From Portulaca oleracea (lineage: Eukaryota; Streptophyta; Magnoliopsida; Caryophyllales; Portulacaceae), in NCBI GenBank assembly GCA_029582165.1, contig CM055874.1, positions 27,054,883-27,118,882 of the forward strand: a stretch of DNA of 64,000 bases. The letters run 5' to 3'. The notes under the pieces were generated by a model that was given only the letters and a program-made list of their open reading frames with translations, was not told the DNA's origin and did not search any database. This document shows positions 34,351 to 45,297 of the stretch, one piece after another (position 1 is the stretch's first letter; each line of letters starts with the position of its first letter). The position numbers were made by a program, and so were the translations under genes.

Positions 34351-35814
34351 TCAAATAACCAAGGTCTTCCAAGCAATATATGACAAGCATCCATTGGAAT
34401 TACAACACACCAAATACAATCCTTGTAGTTTTTTACCAATGGAAAGACTTACAAGCACACGGTGAACCACACGAATACCCTTCCCATGACTTAGCCATTG
34501 AATTGTGTAAGGGGATGGGTGTGGACTAACCTCCAATTGTAGCTTATTCACCATGGTTGTTGAAGCGGCATTAGTGCAACTTCCTCCATCAATGATTAGA
34601 GAACAAACTTTGCCTTGAATAGTACACCTTGTATGGAATATGTTCTCCCTTTGTTCTTGATCATTTGGGACACTAGCAACACTTAGAGCCCTTCTTACTA
34701 CTAGCATTTCTCCTTCATCCGCTTCCTCTACATTTTCCTCCTCATTCTCGCCAATAGTATCATTAACCTCCTCTTCATGTTCACTTTCATTATACTTCGG
34801 CTCAACATATAAAGCACTTTGATATTCAACCAAAGATACTACTCTTTTGTTAGGACACTCCGAGGCATAGTGACCTAATCCTTGGCAATGAAAACATCTC
34901 CTTGGGGCTAATGATTTGGGTTCTTGGACGGGGGGTTTAGGGATGGATGGGGGCTGATTTTGTGGTACTTTGTTGTAGGGTTGTTTTGTGGGAAATGGGG
35001 GTTTTTGTTGTGGAGTGTATGGACGTGTAGGTTGGGATAGTTTGTAAGATGTTTGGTACTTTGTTATGGTCTCTTTTCCTCTTTCTTTTCTTGGCCTTTC
35101 TACTTTTAAGGCCAAAGAACTCAATTCATCCAAAGATTGGTAAGAATGTAATTCAACAATATTGCGAATCCAATCATTAAGACCAAACAAGTAACGTACC
35201 AAAGTTTGTGGTTCATTCTCTTGGAGATCACAACGCCAAAGTAGGTGCTCAAACTCTTTGGTGTACTCCTCCACACTTCTACTTCCTTGAACCAAACGTT
35301 GTAATTTGTAATAGTTATCTTGGAGATAACTTGGTGGTAGAAACTTTCCTTGCAACTTGCTTTTCATCTTACTCCATGTCTTAATATTGTCCTTTCCCTT
35401 AGCTTGCCTCTTCTTTTGTAAGTTTGTCCACCAAATGGACGCATGTTTGCGCAACTTTAGGGCCACATACTTCACTTTCTTTTCATCATTAACTTCTTTA
35501 AGATCAAAGACACGTTCAATAGTTTACATCCAATCTAAGAAGTTTTCGGGATCAAGATTACCATCAAATTCCGGAATCTCCACTTTGAAATCAAACCGTT
35601 CCTCCCTTTTTGGACGTGCACTTCTCTCACTTTGTGCATCCTCCTCATCTTCTTGAGGTTTCCCAACATAAGAATCATCACGCATCTCTCTATGTTGAAG
35701 ATGCATATACTTCTTTAATTGGTCGGTGAGGTATACAATCTTTTGTTTCATTAATTCTACATCATCTTGGGAAGTCGTGGTTGGATCCGTTGAAGTACTT
35801 CCACTAGCCATCAA
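34351..35814 (-). pseudogene. Gag and protease of the Ty3/gypsy element
   Basis: Starts MMASGSTSTDPTTTSQDD at 35814. One TAA (35524-35526) replaces the usual Gln codon after FLDWM, and reading continues in the same frame as TIERVF and VKYVALKLRKHASIWWTNL. The capsid-like part ends near LDELSSLALKVE. A Pro/Gln-rich linker and the zinc knuckle CFHCQGLGHYASEC (C-X2-C-X4-H-X4-C) follow, then an acidic stretch and the protease with IIDGGSCTNAAS, where D-G-G replaces D-[ST]-G. The frame shifts at about 34440 (ACHILLGRPWLFDR is in another frame) and again near 34300 before pol. Confidence 0.88.
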
Positions 35815-36025
35815 TCTTGATTCAAAAAGATCAAAAGAAACTCACGGTTTTGAGGTTAGGGTGTAGGGACGAGAGTTGGAATGTGTTTAGGCTAGATTGT
35901 GTTTGGGTTTAGGGGGTTCTTTGTGGAGTTTATGGGGGACGTATGATGGGAAGATTGTGGGGGATGAATTTGTGATGGAAAGATTGTAAAAAGATGGTGC
36001 AAGAACTAAGAGAATCAAATCCTAA

Positions 36026-36037
36026 GCTCTGATACCA
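36026..36037 (-). promoter_or_regulatory. Primer binding site, initiator tRNA-Met
   Basis: On the minus strand TGGTATCAGAGC follows the 5' LTR after four bases. It is the exact complement of the initiator-Met tRNA 3' end used by many plant LTR elements. Confidence 0.92.
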
Positions 36038-36041
36038 CTTT

Positions 36042-36973
36042 TGATGTATAATGGGGTCAAGAAGATCTCATTATACTTGGAAATCAGGATCTTTAAGAAC
36101 GAAGAATAGAATCTCCCTTCTCAAAGTTCTAATGATCAAAACTTGTGAAAGAAAAAAGATGGAAATCGAAAAAGATCAATGGTAATTGTTACCAAGATGG
36201 ACGAATGGATGAATGAAATGAATGGAACGAAATGAGTGAATGAATGGATTGTAAGTTTCTTGAATGTTTGCGATGGGATTCTAATGAAATTGTAATTGAA
36301 ACAATGTAGAAACAAAAACAAGATCAAATGAACTAGAATGAAACTCATGAATTGAATGATTGATAATGGCCTTGGATTCTTCAATGGAGATATAGGCACA
36401 CCACTCCAAAGATTCCTCCAATTCTACCTTTCACCACCAAGGGACGCCAACCCAAGGCTAGAAGTAGGGATAGACGAAACTCCCTCAAGAGAATCGAAAA
36501 CTAGCACAAAAGCTAGAGAGAAAACAACATCATGTGTGTTTGATTTGTATTTGATGTATTGAATATGAAGTGTGTTTACAAGGCACCCAAGGGGTCTATT
36601 TATACTAAATGAGATCCCCTTTAGGCATGACATATCAAGAATACAAGGGGTATCTAGCTTACATCATCTAATTAAAAGATTACATCATAAAGAACCAAAA
36701 TGAACTAAGCTAGATTAAAACTTGTATAACTTGCTCGTTTCTTCTCCAAATTCCAAGATTCAAAAACCAAATAAAAGCTCTTGGGATGTAGAACATTCGG
36801 CTCTAGGATGTCTTCCTCATTAGCTTTATGGTTCTTGAGATATAGAGCAAAGTACTTGATTACCCTTGGTAGAATCTTCCATTTGTGAGAGATTAGTGAG
36901 TGCTTGAAGCTCCTTCTCAATGTAAGCTCCTATTTGGATCCCATGATGTGTATTTGGGACCAAATATACATCA
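36042..36973 (-). repeat. 5' LTR of the Ty3/gypsy element
   Basis: 932 bp, TGATGTATAATGGGG...AATATACATCA on the plus strand. Partner of 30545-31473. It shares blocks, such as GAACTAAGCTAGATTAAAAC, with the LTRs at 50594-51520 and 54148-55072, showing common descent. Confidence 0.95.
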
Positions 36974-37101
36974 ATAGGCGCCTCAATATCATCCTCATTC
37001 CATTGTTCCTCACAGCCAGCCCCATGGCGATTACAACCACATCTTTGGAGGTCCTGGAGCTGGTGGAAGCTCGAGGGGGAACTACTAGACATCATCCGCA
37101 A
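36974..37101 (-). pseudogene. Start of LINE ORF1
   Basis: Minus strand from 37101 reads MRMMSSSSPSSFHQL and, further on, EEQWNEDDIEAP. Then the Ty3/gypsy element interrupts it. Across the insertion it joins GLGTLSIKPRNPL, though one base out of frame. Plant LINE ORF1 proteins often begin with a Ser-rich segment. The assignment rests on position and on the insertion geometry. Confidence 0.6.
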
Positions 37102-37140
37102 GGCTCCCTTTTGATTGCGTTGTTTTTTTTAATGCAATGA

Positions 37141-38159
37141 TGTGTGCAACTAATGTATGAATGAGCTTATGTGGCAAATTTCTTTTTATGTAAAAAAAAA
37201 TGAAGACTGCACAAACAATACTATCTTTGTTAAGAAGAATGCAGACTACATGACAGCCCCTAATTTACAATTTAACAGATCAATCTCAGGTTGAGACATA
37301 GAACAATACAAAAGAATAAAACAAAAAGTTTACAAAGGAACTTGCTAACTAAGGTAGGGCTTAAGGGTTTAGCTCGAGCTAGCTTGATCACTTGGTGCAT
37401 GTAAGTCACATGCATGCCCACCATCCATAAAACACGTCACGTAAATTTGCATGCATATATGAAGGCCGATCGAACTTTAGCTTCATCGTGCATGTCTTTT
37501 ATGCTTCAACCGAGAGTGATGGTAAAGGAAAAATTGGACATTCCCCCCTCCCTTGAAGGCCGATCGGACTTCACACGCCAGAGGCTCCCTTCTATGCAGT
37601 CTGAATGTGTGTCTAATGGCTGGCAACCCTCTAAATCCGATTGGACTTCACATAGAGGGATGAATTTGCTTCAAAATCTCCTTACTTCGTGACCTTGGTA
37701 GTGTACTATTTAAGCACAACCCCCAGTTTGATTCTGCTTCAACCTTCTTTTACATTTTCCTCACAAACATGGCTTTCAAACAGAAATTTAACACTTGGAT
37801 GATGGAGCGTGGCGTGGTGGGAGAGATTGATGGACTAGCTTGAGAATCTTGAATCAACAATCAACAAAAGCTTGAAACCTCAAAAGGATTGGATATGACC
37901 TTGGATAAAGGAAATTCCACCACCAAAGGCCTAGCACCCCACCATGATCATCATAAAAGAAGAATCCACCAAATGATCAATAAAGAGATGACTTGCAAAC
38001 ACCACCATTAATCAATGGATAAAGTAAAGCAAGATTTTGAGAGAAAGGGAAGCAACCCTATTCCATGCATAAGCATATTCATTAATCAGTCAAAAAGTTC
38101 TGGAAAAAATATAACAACAGGCTATTTATACTAAACCCAAAATTAAGCCAAAGCGAAAA
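37141..38159. other. No gene seen; unclassified repeat-like DNA
   Basis: The part at 37360-37660 repeats GATCGAACTT / GATCGGACTT words and GCATGCA words. These also occur in the solo LTR near 27970-28450, hinting at a related LTR. The ORF at 37414-37692 has no recognised domain. Confidence 0.35.
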
Positions 38160-38670
38160 AAGGTGTCGACTGAATGTCGGCTCGGCGGCGAAAGGTCGGC
38201 TGGCGGCGAGCCTTACTGCCCGCCGATCGTCAGTCGCGAGCGCAACATCTCCGAAGCGGCCTCGGGCGGCGGCGGGAGGGCGGCTCGGGCGGGCGCCTTA
38301 CTGCCGCCGATCGTTGGCGAGTTGCGTCTTGTGCGATTCAGCGCGGCACGGCCGGCGAGCCGATGGGTGGCTCGGTCGAGCTTGCCCTCGACGCCCGATT
38401 CATGATCGGCGTAGGCTGTGTCGGGCGAGCCAGAGACGGCTCGAGCGGCGGCTCTCGATGCCACTGTGCTTGGTTCTTGGACTTATTGCACTCGGGGTTG
38501 CAAACACTGCACTCGATACCTTCGATGCTCTAGTTTCAGACGGCCGGCCCGATCCGAGGCCTCCGGGGTCGGTGTCGTGAGTGGGCCCCTCCCTAAGGAG
38601 CCCCGGGGCCCATCCATCGGATGGCCGAGACTAGCCTTCCCGCTCCCGAAGTGACCGGAAATTGCAACTC
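38160..38670. other. GC-rich block in AT-rich surroundings
   Basis: About 500 bp of strongly GC-rich DNA, clearly above its neighbours, with GGCGGC/GCTCGGGCG words. A segment containing CTTACTGC-CGCCGATCGT occurs twice (about 38210 and 38297). Overlapping ORFs on both strands are a composition effect. It may be a CpG-rich leader of an unrecognised LTR element or a fragment of a GC-rich exon. I cannot decide. Confidence 0.5.
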
Positions 38671-38723
38671 GAGGTTCGAGTTGGAAGAGGCGGTTCACTT
38701 AGCGGTGCCCACCAGAGAGGAGA

Positions 38724-39975
38724 ATGGAACCCGGACCTCTTCAGATGAACTCTCTCACCAAAGCCGAAAAACACCTTCTTGCTTACTACAGACTCACATT
38801 GATTCTTAGTCTCAAACAAGTCAAGATAAGTTGGGACTTTCTCAAGGTGGCTCTTATGTTTTGGGACCCCAAACTCCACGTATTTCGGTTCTCATGGAAC
38901 GAATTATGCCACCTTCCGGAGGAGTGGGCATGCATATTTGGCTTTGATCTCTATGCCCCTCCGACGACTCCTTCTCTTAACCATAATAATCGGGAGAAGT
39001 TTGAAGAGTTGATAAACTTCAAACACCAAGATTTAGGGCACATCTTGGTTGATAACATGGTGAATTTGCTAGCACTAGTAGAATCCTTCCAATCTCCCGA
39101 GGCACTCCAACTCGAACCGGCCGCAAGAGTTCGAGGTTTGGTTTTCTATATTCTCATCGAAATTTTATTTTATCACGGGGGTTCGGGATTTGCTCCTCTT
39201 TCTATTATCCATTTCGTAGATGAAATGGCCCGGGGTTACAATCCGGCACCCATGATGATAGCGGAGACCCTCCTCGGCTTGGATTCTTGGAGCGCTAAAC
39301 AAATCTTCCAGGGAAGCCTTCTTGCTCTTCAAGCAAGTTTTTAGTGTTTTTTCTTTTTTTTTCTTTTTTTTTGTCTCCTTTTTCTTGTATATCTTTTCAT
39401 GATTTGGCATAGAATCATAAATTGATCCATGTTGAATCATGCACCGATAATTTTTCGGTTATGATTTTTTTTTTGTGCAACCGGAATCTAATTTTCCTTT
39501 TCCTTCTCGTAGACTCATGGAGCATCTTCATATGATCTACTCTCCTATCACCATCTCAGAGTTGGAGAATTTTTGATAGCGAAAGTGGAAGTATGATGCT
39601 CGTAGGAGTTTTGAAGAGTGGGTCACTTTCTTGAAAAATTACAGGGAGATCCCATGGTGGATTCAATGGTGGAAGGTGTCTGGTTTCACCAACCATTCTC
39701 GCAAGGCCGCACATGTGAGCATCTTGGGCTTATCCGAGCTCACCTACTATTTCCCAGATCGAGTTATGAGGCAAATGGGTCATCTCCAAGATATATCGCT
39801 TTCTACATGTGAGATTCCCCATCTCACTCATCTGCGAGCCTCGGTCATCGAATCTTGGCTACGGTATTGGAAGAAGAGGTCCAAAGTAGAGGCATATGCA
39901 CCTCACCGAGTCATCACCTCCTCTACGGATGCATACCGGAGTTGGCTCACAACATCAACCAGAACTCATCATTAG
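38724..39975 (+). pseudogene. Plant-mobile-domain/DUF7745-like gene, two exons, broken
   Basis: The first part (38724-39344) reads KISWDFLKVALMFWDPKLHV and FSWNELCHLPEEWACIFGF, then AARVRGLVFYILIEILF. The second part (from about 39514) reads FEEWVTFLKNYREIPWWIQW, SILGLSELTYYFPDRVMRQM and ASVIESWLRYWKKR. The order and motifs (LLxAALxFWDP, then LGL-xxTYYxPxRVxRQ) fit the DUF7745 / plant-mobile-domain type found in many plant transposons and transposon-derived genes. Between them lies an intron-like T-rich stretch with GT near 39337 and TTCTCGTAG at 39504-39512, but simple joining does not keep frame. Two stops (TGA TAG, near 39576) disrupt exon 2. The family assignment is from memory of motif spacing. 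Confidence 0.6.
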
Positions 39976-40152
39976 ATCAACAAGAAGAAACCACAAGCTT
40001 CCTCAATAGAAGTGCCCGTCCAGCCTAAGTTGAAGAGTATTATTGAACCTGTACTACCGGGAATCACTATTCAAGAACCAGGGTCAAATCCTGGTCGACA
40101 AAAATTAATTATCTCTAAGGACAAGGGAATCACTATTCAAGAACACTTATCA

Positions 40153-40802
40153 TGTTGGAAAATATTTGAATAAAATGGTTTGATTTATACAAATACAACA
40201 ACTAAAAATAACCTTTCCGAAATCTAGAATACAACCACTGAGAATAAAAATAAACAAACTAAAACTTTATTTAGCGGACAAAAATGAACACATTAATAGC
40301 ATCACAACACATAATAAAATGATAGGAAATAGCAAACTGTGTCGTAGCCTAGCCATTATCCTAAGAACGATTTCGCCGAAGCTACGGTGCAAACCTCCTC
40401 TTGATGGCCGTTCCCCAGGATTAACACGGTGTTAATTAATCGAGTGCACTCCCAATAAATTAACTTAGAGAACTTAAAATTATGACAAAAGATGGTTATA
40501 TGAGAGTTAAAGAGTTGAATGGAAACTAGGGGATTATATAAGAACTTGTAGGGAATTAAGGAGAAATAAATAGAACTTTGATTAGGACTATGCGTGAGAG
40601 ACTAAAGGGGGGAAAAGGTTGAAGTTTTTCTTCTCAATTGGATGCATATAACCCCTTCAACCCACGATTATTTATAGCAAAAGGGAAGAACTTTGCAAGA
40701 GTTTTAAGCAAATTTGACAACCATTAGTCCACCATGCTTTAAAGGAACCAACAGAAACAAAGAGGTTGGCTCGAGAGGCAACTAACCATTAACAACACAA
40801 AA

Positions 40803-40835
<33 letters not shown>

Positions 40836-40896
40836 GGTGCCTAACATGTGTCTTATATGCCAACCAAATCAAAAACATCTTTGAATTTTCCTAACA
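40153..40896 (-). repeat. 3' LTR of the Ty1/copia element
   Basis: 744 bp, TGTTGGAAAAT...TTTTCCTAACA on the plus strand, with TGTTGG/CCTAACA ends. It contains a (GT)n run followed by about 17 G (near 40806-40835). The polypurine tract GTGGGGGAT (minus strand) abuts it at 40897-40905. Confidence 0.95.
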
Positions 40897-41389
40897 ATCC
40901 CCCACAAAATCAAAGATTTAAAAATATAAACATGTTTGGGCTTAGAGAAATTAATGCATTGATGCCAATGTCTCGCGACTTGAATTGACACCTAGTGACA
41001 CCAAGTTTAAACAAAAATGGCCTACTAAGTGACAATCGTCTTGAACTTGATAGGGAGGTGTAAGTCCGCCCTTGGGCACACATTAACTTCAGATATTCTC
41101 ATACTCCGCGGTCTGGCGCCTTATATTGGCCATACGCCAACCTGTTAGTTCATAGGTGCTCTAGGAGGCGACCCATACCAATCCTCTGACAAGAAGCAGC
41201 CGCACTTCCACACCTAAGTAGATGGATCCATCTAGCGTGTGCTACTTTCACGCCTTTATGGTTCATTAAGAGCCATATGTTCAACCTCCACAAAACAGTA
41301 GCAAAGCACTACAAATCACATACACCATAGGGAGGGATACAATGTAGTGCTCAGGAATTGAGTAATGATTGCGTTAATACCCTTTGAAC

Positions 41390-43540
41390 TTCTTTTCGAA
41401 GTAGGGATCCATCATTACCATTCCTCTATGGGTCTTAATCCCATCCCCCTCGATGTATCAAATACCATCTTTCTAGATAGGCTATTCATTAGCAGATCTG
41501 CAAGATTCTTTTCGGACTTCACAAAGTCTAGTGATATCACTCCATTTTTAAGTAACTCCTTCACTACTTTGTGTCTCAACCGTATATGTCTTCTCTTTCC
41601 ATTGAAGACCTTATTTATAGCAACTGAAATAGCTGCCATATTATCACAATGTAGTGCAATCGAAGGAGCTGGCTTCCCCCACAATAGACGTCTGCCAGCA
41701 GACTTTTTAGCCATTCAGCCTTACGGCCTACCAATTCAAGAGTAATAAATTCAAATTCCATAGTAGACATAGTAGTACAAGATTGTTTAGCAAATTTCTA
41801 GGATATAGCACCACCACCTAGTGTAAACACATAACCACTAGTGCAGTTAATTTCATCATTATCAAATACCCAATTGGCATCACTATATCCTTCCAACACA
41901 ACAGGAAATCTTCCATAATGCAAACCCCAATCAATAGTACTTTTCAATTATTTAAGCAAACGCCTCAAAGCAATCCAATGATTATCGCTGGTGTTATAAG
42001 TATATCTTCCAAGTCTACTAACAACATAGACAGTATTAGGCCTTGTATAATTCATCAGGAACATGACACTGCCAGTTATCTTAGCATATTCCATTTGGCA
42101 CACATGCACACCTTTGTTCTTTACCAAATGCACATTTGCATCATAAGGTGTCATAACAGGTTCAACATCAAATGTATCAAACTTTCTAAGCATTTCCTCA
42201 ATATCGTGAGACTGGTTAAGACTAAGGCCATCTTGAGTCCTCTTGATCTTGACTCCTAAGATAACATCAGCTTCACCATATCTTTCATTTCAAACTTAGA
42301 AGTTAGAACTTAGAAAGCTCCTGGTTTCATTAACAAGATTTATATTAGTGCCAAATATAAGCATGTCATCAACATATAGACATATAATAACACAATCATT
42401 CAAAACATGCTTGGAATACACACAAGTATCACTTTCATTTTCTCTAAAACCATTGGTAGTTATTGTACTATCAAATTTTTCATACCATTGTTTATGAGCT
42501 TGTTTTAATCCATATAAGGATTTAACAAGTTTACACACTTTATGTTCCTATCCTGATATCACAAAACCCTCATGTTGTTCCATATATATCTCCTCATCAA
42601 GATCCCCATTCAAAAATGTAGTTTTGACATCCATTTGATGCGCAAATAAGCCATGAATAAAGCAAGTGCAATCATAACTCTAATGGTGGCTATTTTAGTC
42701 ACAGGAGCATAAGTATCAAAATAATCAATTTCATTTCTTTGATTAAAACCTTTAACCAGAAAACGAGCTTTATATTTGTCAATAGACCCATCGACTTTAA
42801 GCTTTTCTTAAACACCCATTTATAACCTAAAGTTTTACAGCCTCGAGGTAAATCGGTCAACTCCCAAGTATGATTACTCAAAATTAAATCAAGCTCGTTG
42901 TTAATAGCTTCTTTCCAAAAAATAGCATCAACAGATTTCATGGCCTCATCATAAGTTTTGGGATCTTCTTCCATAATATATGCACAAACAAATTCATCAT
43001 CTAGCATGCCATCTTCAACAAGGAAAGAAGTAATAAAATCAGGACCAAAACTAATTACTTTTATGATTCTTTTACTCCTTTGTAATTCGGAGCTAGATGA
43101 ACATGCATGCCTCTTAGTAGATATGTTAGGGGAAATATGCTTATCATGAGATGCAATTTTCATAGGAAACATATGCTCAAAAAATTTAGCATCTCTACAC
43201 TCAAGAATATGACCATGCATAAATGAATCACTTTCACATTTCACAAGAAAACGATAAGCAACACTTTGATAAGCATATCCAACAAATAATGCATCTACAG
43301 TTTTAGGACTAATTTTCTCTCTTTTGAGAGTAGGTAGTCCAACTTTAGCTAAACACCCCCACACTTTCAAGTAATTCAGGTTGGGAGGATGTCCTTTCCA
43401 CAATTCATAAGGGGTCTTATCAAGATTCTTATGAGGCACACGATTTAACACATGACAAACAAACAAAATTGACTCCCCCCCCCCCCACACATATTATCAG
43501 GAAGCACGGAACTAATTAACATAACATTCATCATATTTTT
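41390..43540 (-). pseudogene. Copia reverse transcriptase and RNase H (and end of integrase)
   Basis: Minus 43490-42699 begins with the integrase end (HVLNRVPHKNLDKTPYELW, then LKVWGCLAKV). It continues to the RT start (AINNELDLILSNHTWELTDL, then CKTLGYKWVFK). 42538-42296 reads CKLVKSLYGLKQAHKQWYEK and CVIICLYVDDMLIFG with an intact YVDD box. 42193-41948 and 41714-41415 carry the thumb and RNase H (LHCDNMAAISVAIN, then HIRLRHKVVKELL). Frames change at about 42780, 42690, 42540, 42290 and 41940, so no single protein results. Confidence 0.88.
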
Positions 43541-44315
43541 CAAAGTTATATTTTTCTTCTCTGCTACTCCGTTTTGTTTTGGAGTATAAGGGGCAATCCG
43601 CTCATGAATAATACCATTAGCTTCACAAAAGGTCTTAAGAGATGTTGGATCATATCCACCACCTTGATCACTTCTAAGCCTTTTTATTCTCCTATTCAAC
43701 TGATTTTCCACTTCATACTTGTACTTAATAAACATTTCTTTTGCCTCATCTTTTGAACTAAGGAGATACAAAACTGTATAACGAGAGTAGTCATCAACAA
43801 AACTAATATAATACTTTTTACCACCTCGACTCATATGATTTTTGAAGTCTCCTAAGTTAGTGTGAACAAGCTCAAGCAACTCAGTCTGTCTCTTTATGGA
43901 TTAAAAAGGCTTCTTATGAAATTTAGCCTCGACACAAATTTCACATTTAGAGAAATCCATATTAGATAACTTAGAGATCAAATTAAGTTGCTTAAGCCTT
44001 TTAATGGAGTCCACATTTACATGTCTCAATCTTAATTGCATGCCATAAATCAAGTGACTCAACAGTGTAAGCAGAAGAACTAGTAGACATTTTATTCACT
44101 TTTTAAGGAATAGTGTCAAGTACAATCAATTGACCATTAGTATAAAACCCCTTTCCCACAAATTCACCATTACAGGTCATAACAAAACGGTCAGAAACAA
44201 AAGTTAATTTCAAACCTGCTTTCATGAGTAAACCACTAGATATCATATTTCTACGTATATCAGGCACATCCAAGAAATCATTAAGGGTAAGGAATTTTCT
44301 AGAAGTGAGTTTCAA
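43445..44315 (-). pseudogene. Copia protease end, pre-integrase and integrase core
   Basis: From 44315 the minus strand reads FLDVPDIRRNMISSGLLMKA, the segment after the protease. In broken frames the GAG-pre-integrase region follows, with NVDSIKRLKQL and CEICVEAKFHKK near 43920-44010. The core, 43879-43445, reads YYISFVDDYSRYTVLYLL and RLRSDQGGGYDPTSLKTFC, then RIAPYTPKQNGVAEKKN. The catalytic Asp (VDDYSR region), Asp (RSDQGG) and Glu (VAEKKN) are visible. The open frame ends in a G-run (C-run on plus, near 43477) that causes a length change. Confidence 0.88.
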
Positions 44316-44509
44316 AGTGATCTTCCCTTTTCCAACGACGGATGCGGTTGATGAATTTCCTATGAAGACATTTCCACCTCCATCAACTTTTCATAAGTCT
44401 GAAATAGTCGATGATCAGTGCAAATGTTTTTAGAGGCACTAATATTAACGATCCACGCTGTGGCGTTACCAATAAAATTGACTTCCAACACTACTGCAAC
44501 GATGGTGTC

Positions 44510-45274
44510 GGATTCAACTAAGTTAGTGTTGGGCCTTTTCCTGGAATGACAATCTGCAGCTTTGTGGCCTTGTCGTCCACATGCATGGCAGTTTCCCGAG
44601 AATTATATTTTTGCACTCTTCCTTGTGGTTTCATGTCACGTCTAGAATCTTTCTTTCCACTCTTCTTGGACCTGTCAAAATTAGCAGATCTAGGCTCCAC
44701 AAGGTTAGCTTTAGAAAAACTAGAATTAATAGAAATCTTTTGATCTTTCAACCTATTTCCTCCTCAATAGGGTCCAATCTCTCTTTTCATGCATAAGTTG
44801 GTTTCTATAGTCTTTCCAAGAATGTGGTAGTTTTTCTATCAAGACAATAGCCAAAACTCACATCACATATGTTTAAATCTTTAGGCCCAATAGTTGAACA
44901 CAAACTTTCAAATTCATAGATTTGATCAATAATGGGCTTATCCACAAAATGTTTGGACCCAACATCATCCTTACCATACTTTTTGCTAAGAGCATCCCAA
45001 ATCGCTCTAGCAGTTTCAAATTTCGTGTAAATATCAAGCAAGGAATTAGACATATGATGCAACAACATGCCCTTACACACTTTGTCATCCCTAGCAAATT
45101 TCAGTTCATACTCAGCTTCAGCATTAGGTTCTTTAGGGATAACTCTATCCTCTAATACATATGCAACCTCAATTTGCTCAAGATAAAATTTCATCTTACA
45201 ACCCAACGATTATAATTTTAACCATCAAACAGTTCAAGTTTCGACATGTCAGGAATAGTAAATTTAGAAGCCAT
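44510..45274 (-). pseudogene. Copia Gag
   Basis: Starts ATG at 45274 on the minus strand, giving MASKFTIPDMSKLELFDG, then a stop. It continues MKFYLEQIEVAYVLEDRV and GMLLHHMSNSLLDIYTKF, then ARAIWDALSKKYGKDDVG, the usual copia Gag fold. A frame change near 44815 leads to a basic region and, around 44560-44590, the zinc-knuckle region. The leader between it and the LTR is interrupted by the solo LTR at 45298-48379. Two or more mutations disable it. Confidence 0.82.
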
Positions 45275-45297
45275 AATTGTATATAACCCGAAAACTC

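Larger units (their letters stand above)
30545..36973 (-). mobile_element. Ty3/gypsy element, nearly complete, in the LINE
   Basis: 6429 bp on the minus strand with 929- and 932-bp LTRs, an initiator-Met primer site, gag, protease, reverse transcriptase, RNase H, integrase and a polypurine tract. Target duplication ACAGG/ATAGG, one mismatch. The LTR ends are TGATGTATA...ATACATCA; the left copy begins TAATGTATA, having lost the terminal G. The integrase C-terminus has no chromodomain. Several mutations disable it, but it is the best-preserved copy of its family here. Relatives lie at 1-2101, 49059-58968 and 50594-55072. Confidence 0.93.
20917..37140 (-). mobile_element. L1-type LINE, nearly full length, split by three direct insertions
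   Basis: Read right to left: ORF1 start (near 37101), ORF1 DUF4283-like and zinc-knuckle region (30563-29225), endonuclease (29225-28592 and on into 25325), reverse transcriptase (to about 22720), zinc-binding region and RNase H (21846-21032), then a poly-A tail seen as 15 T on the plus strand (20917-20931). Removing the Ty3 element, the solo LTR with its passenger and the hAT, one duplication each, leaves about 5.6 kb, a normal size for a complete plant LINE. The 5' border and the LINE's own target duplication are not resolved. Stops and frameshifts are scattered through it. Confidence 0.85.

Noticed and set aside
38163..38698. Six overlapping ORFs on both strands, up to 119 codons.
   Set aside because: Stop codons are rare in GC-rich DNA, so open frames on both strands are expected by composition.
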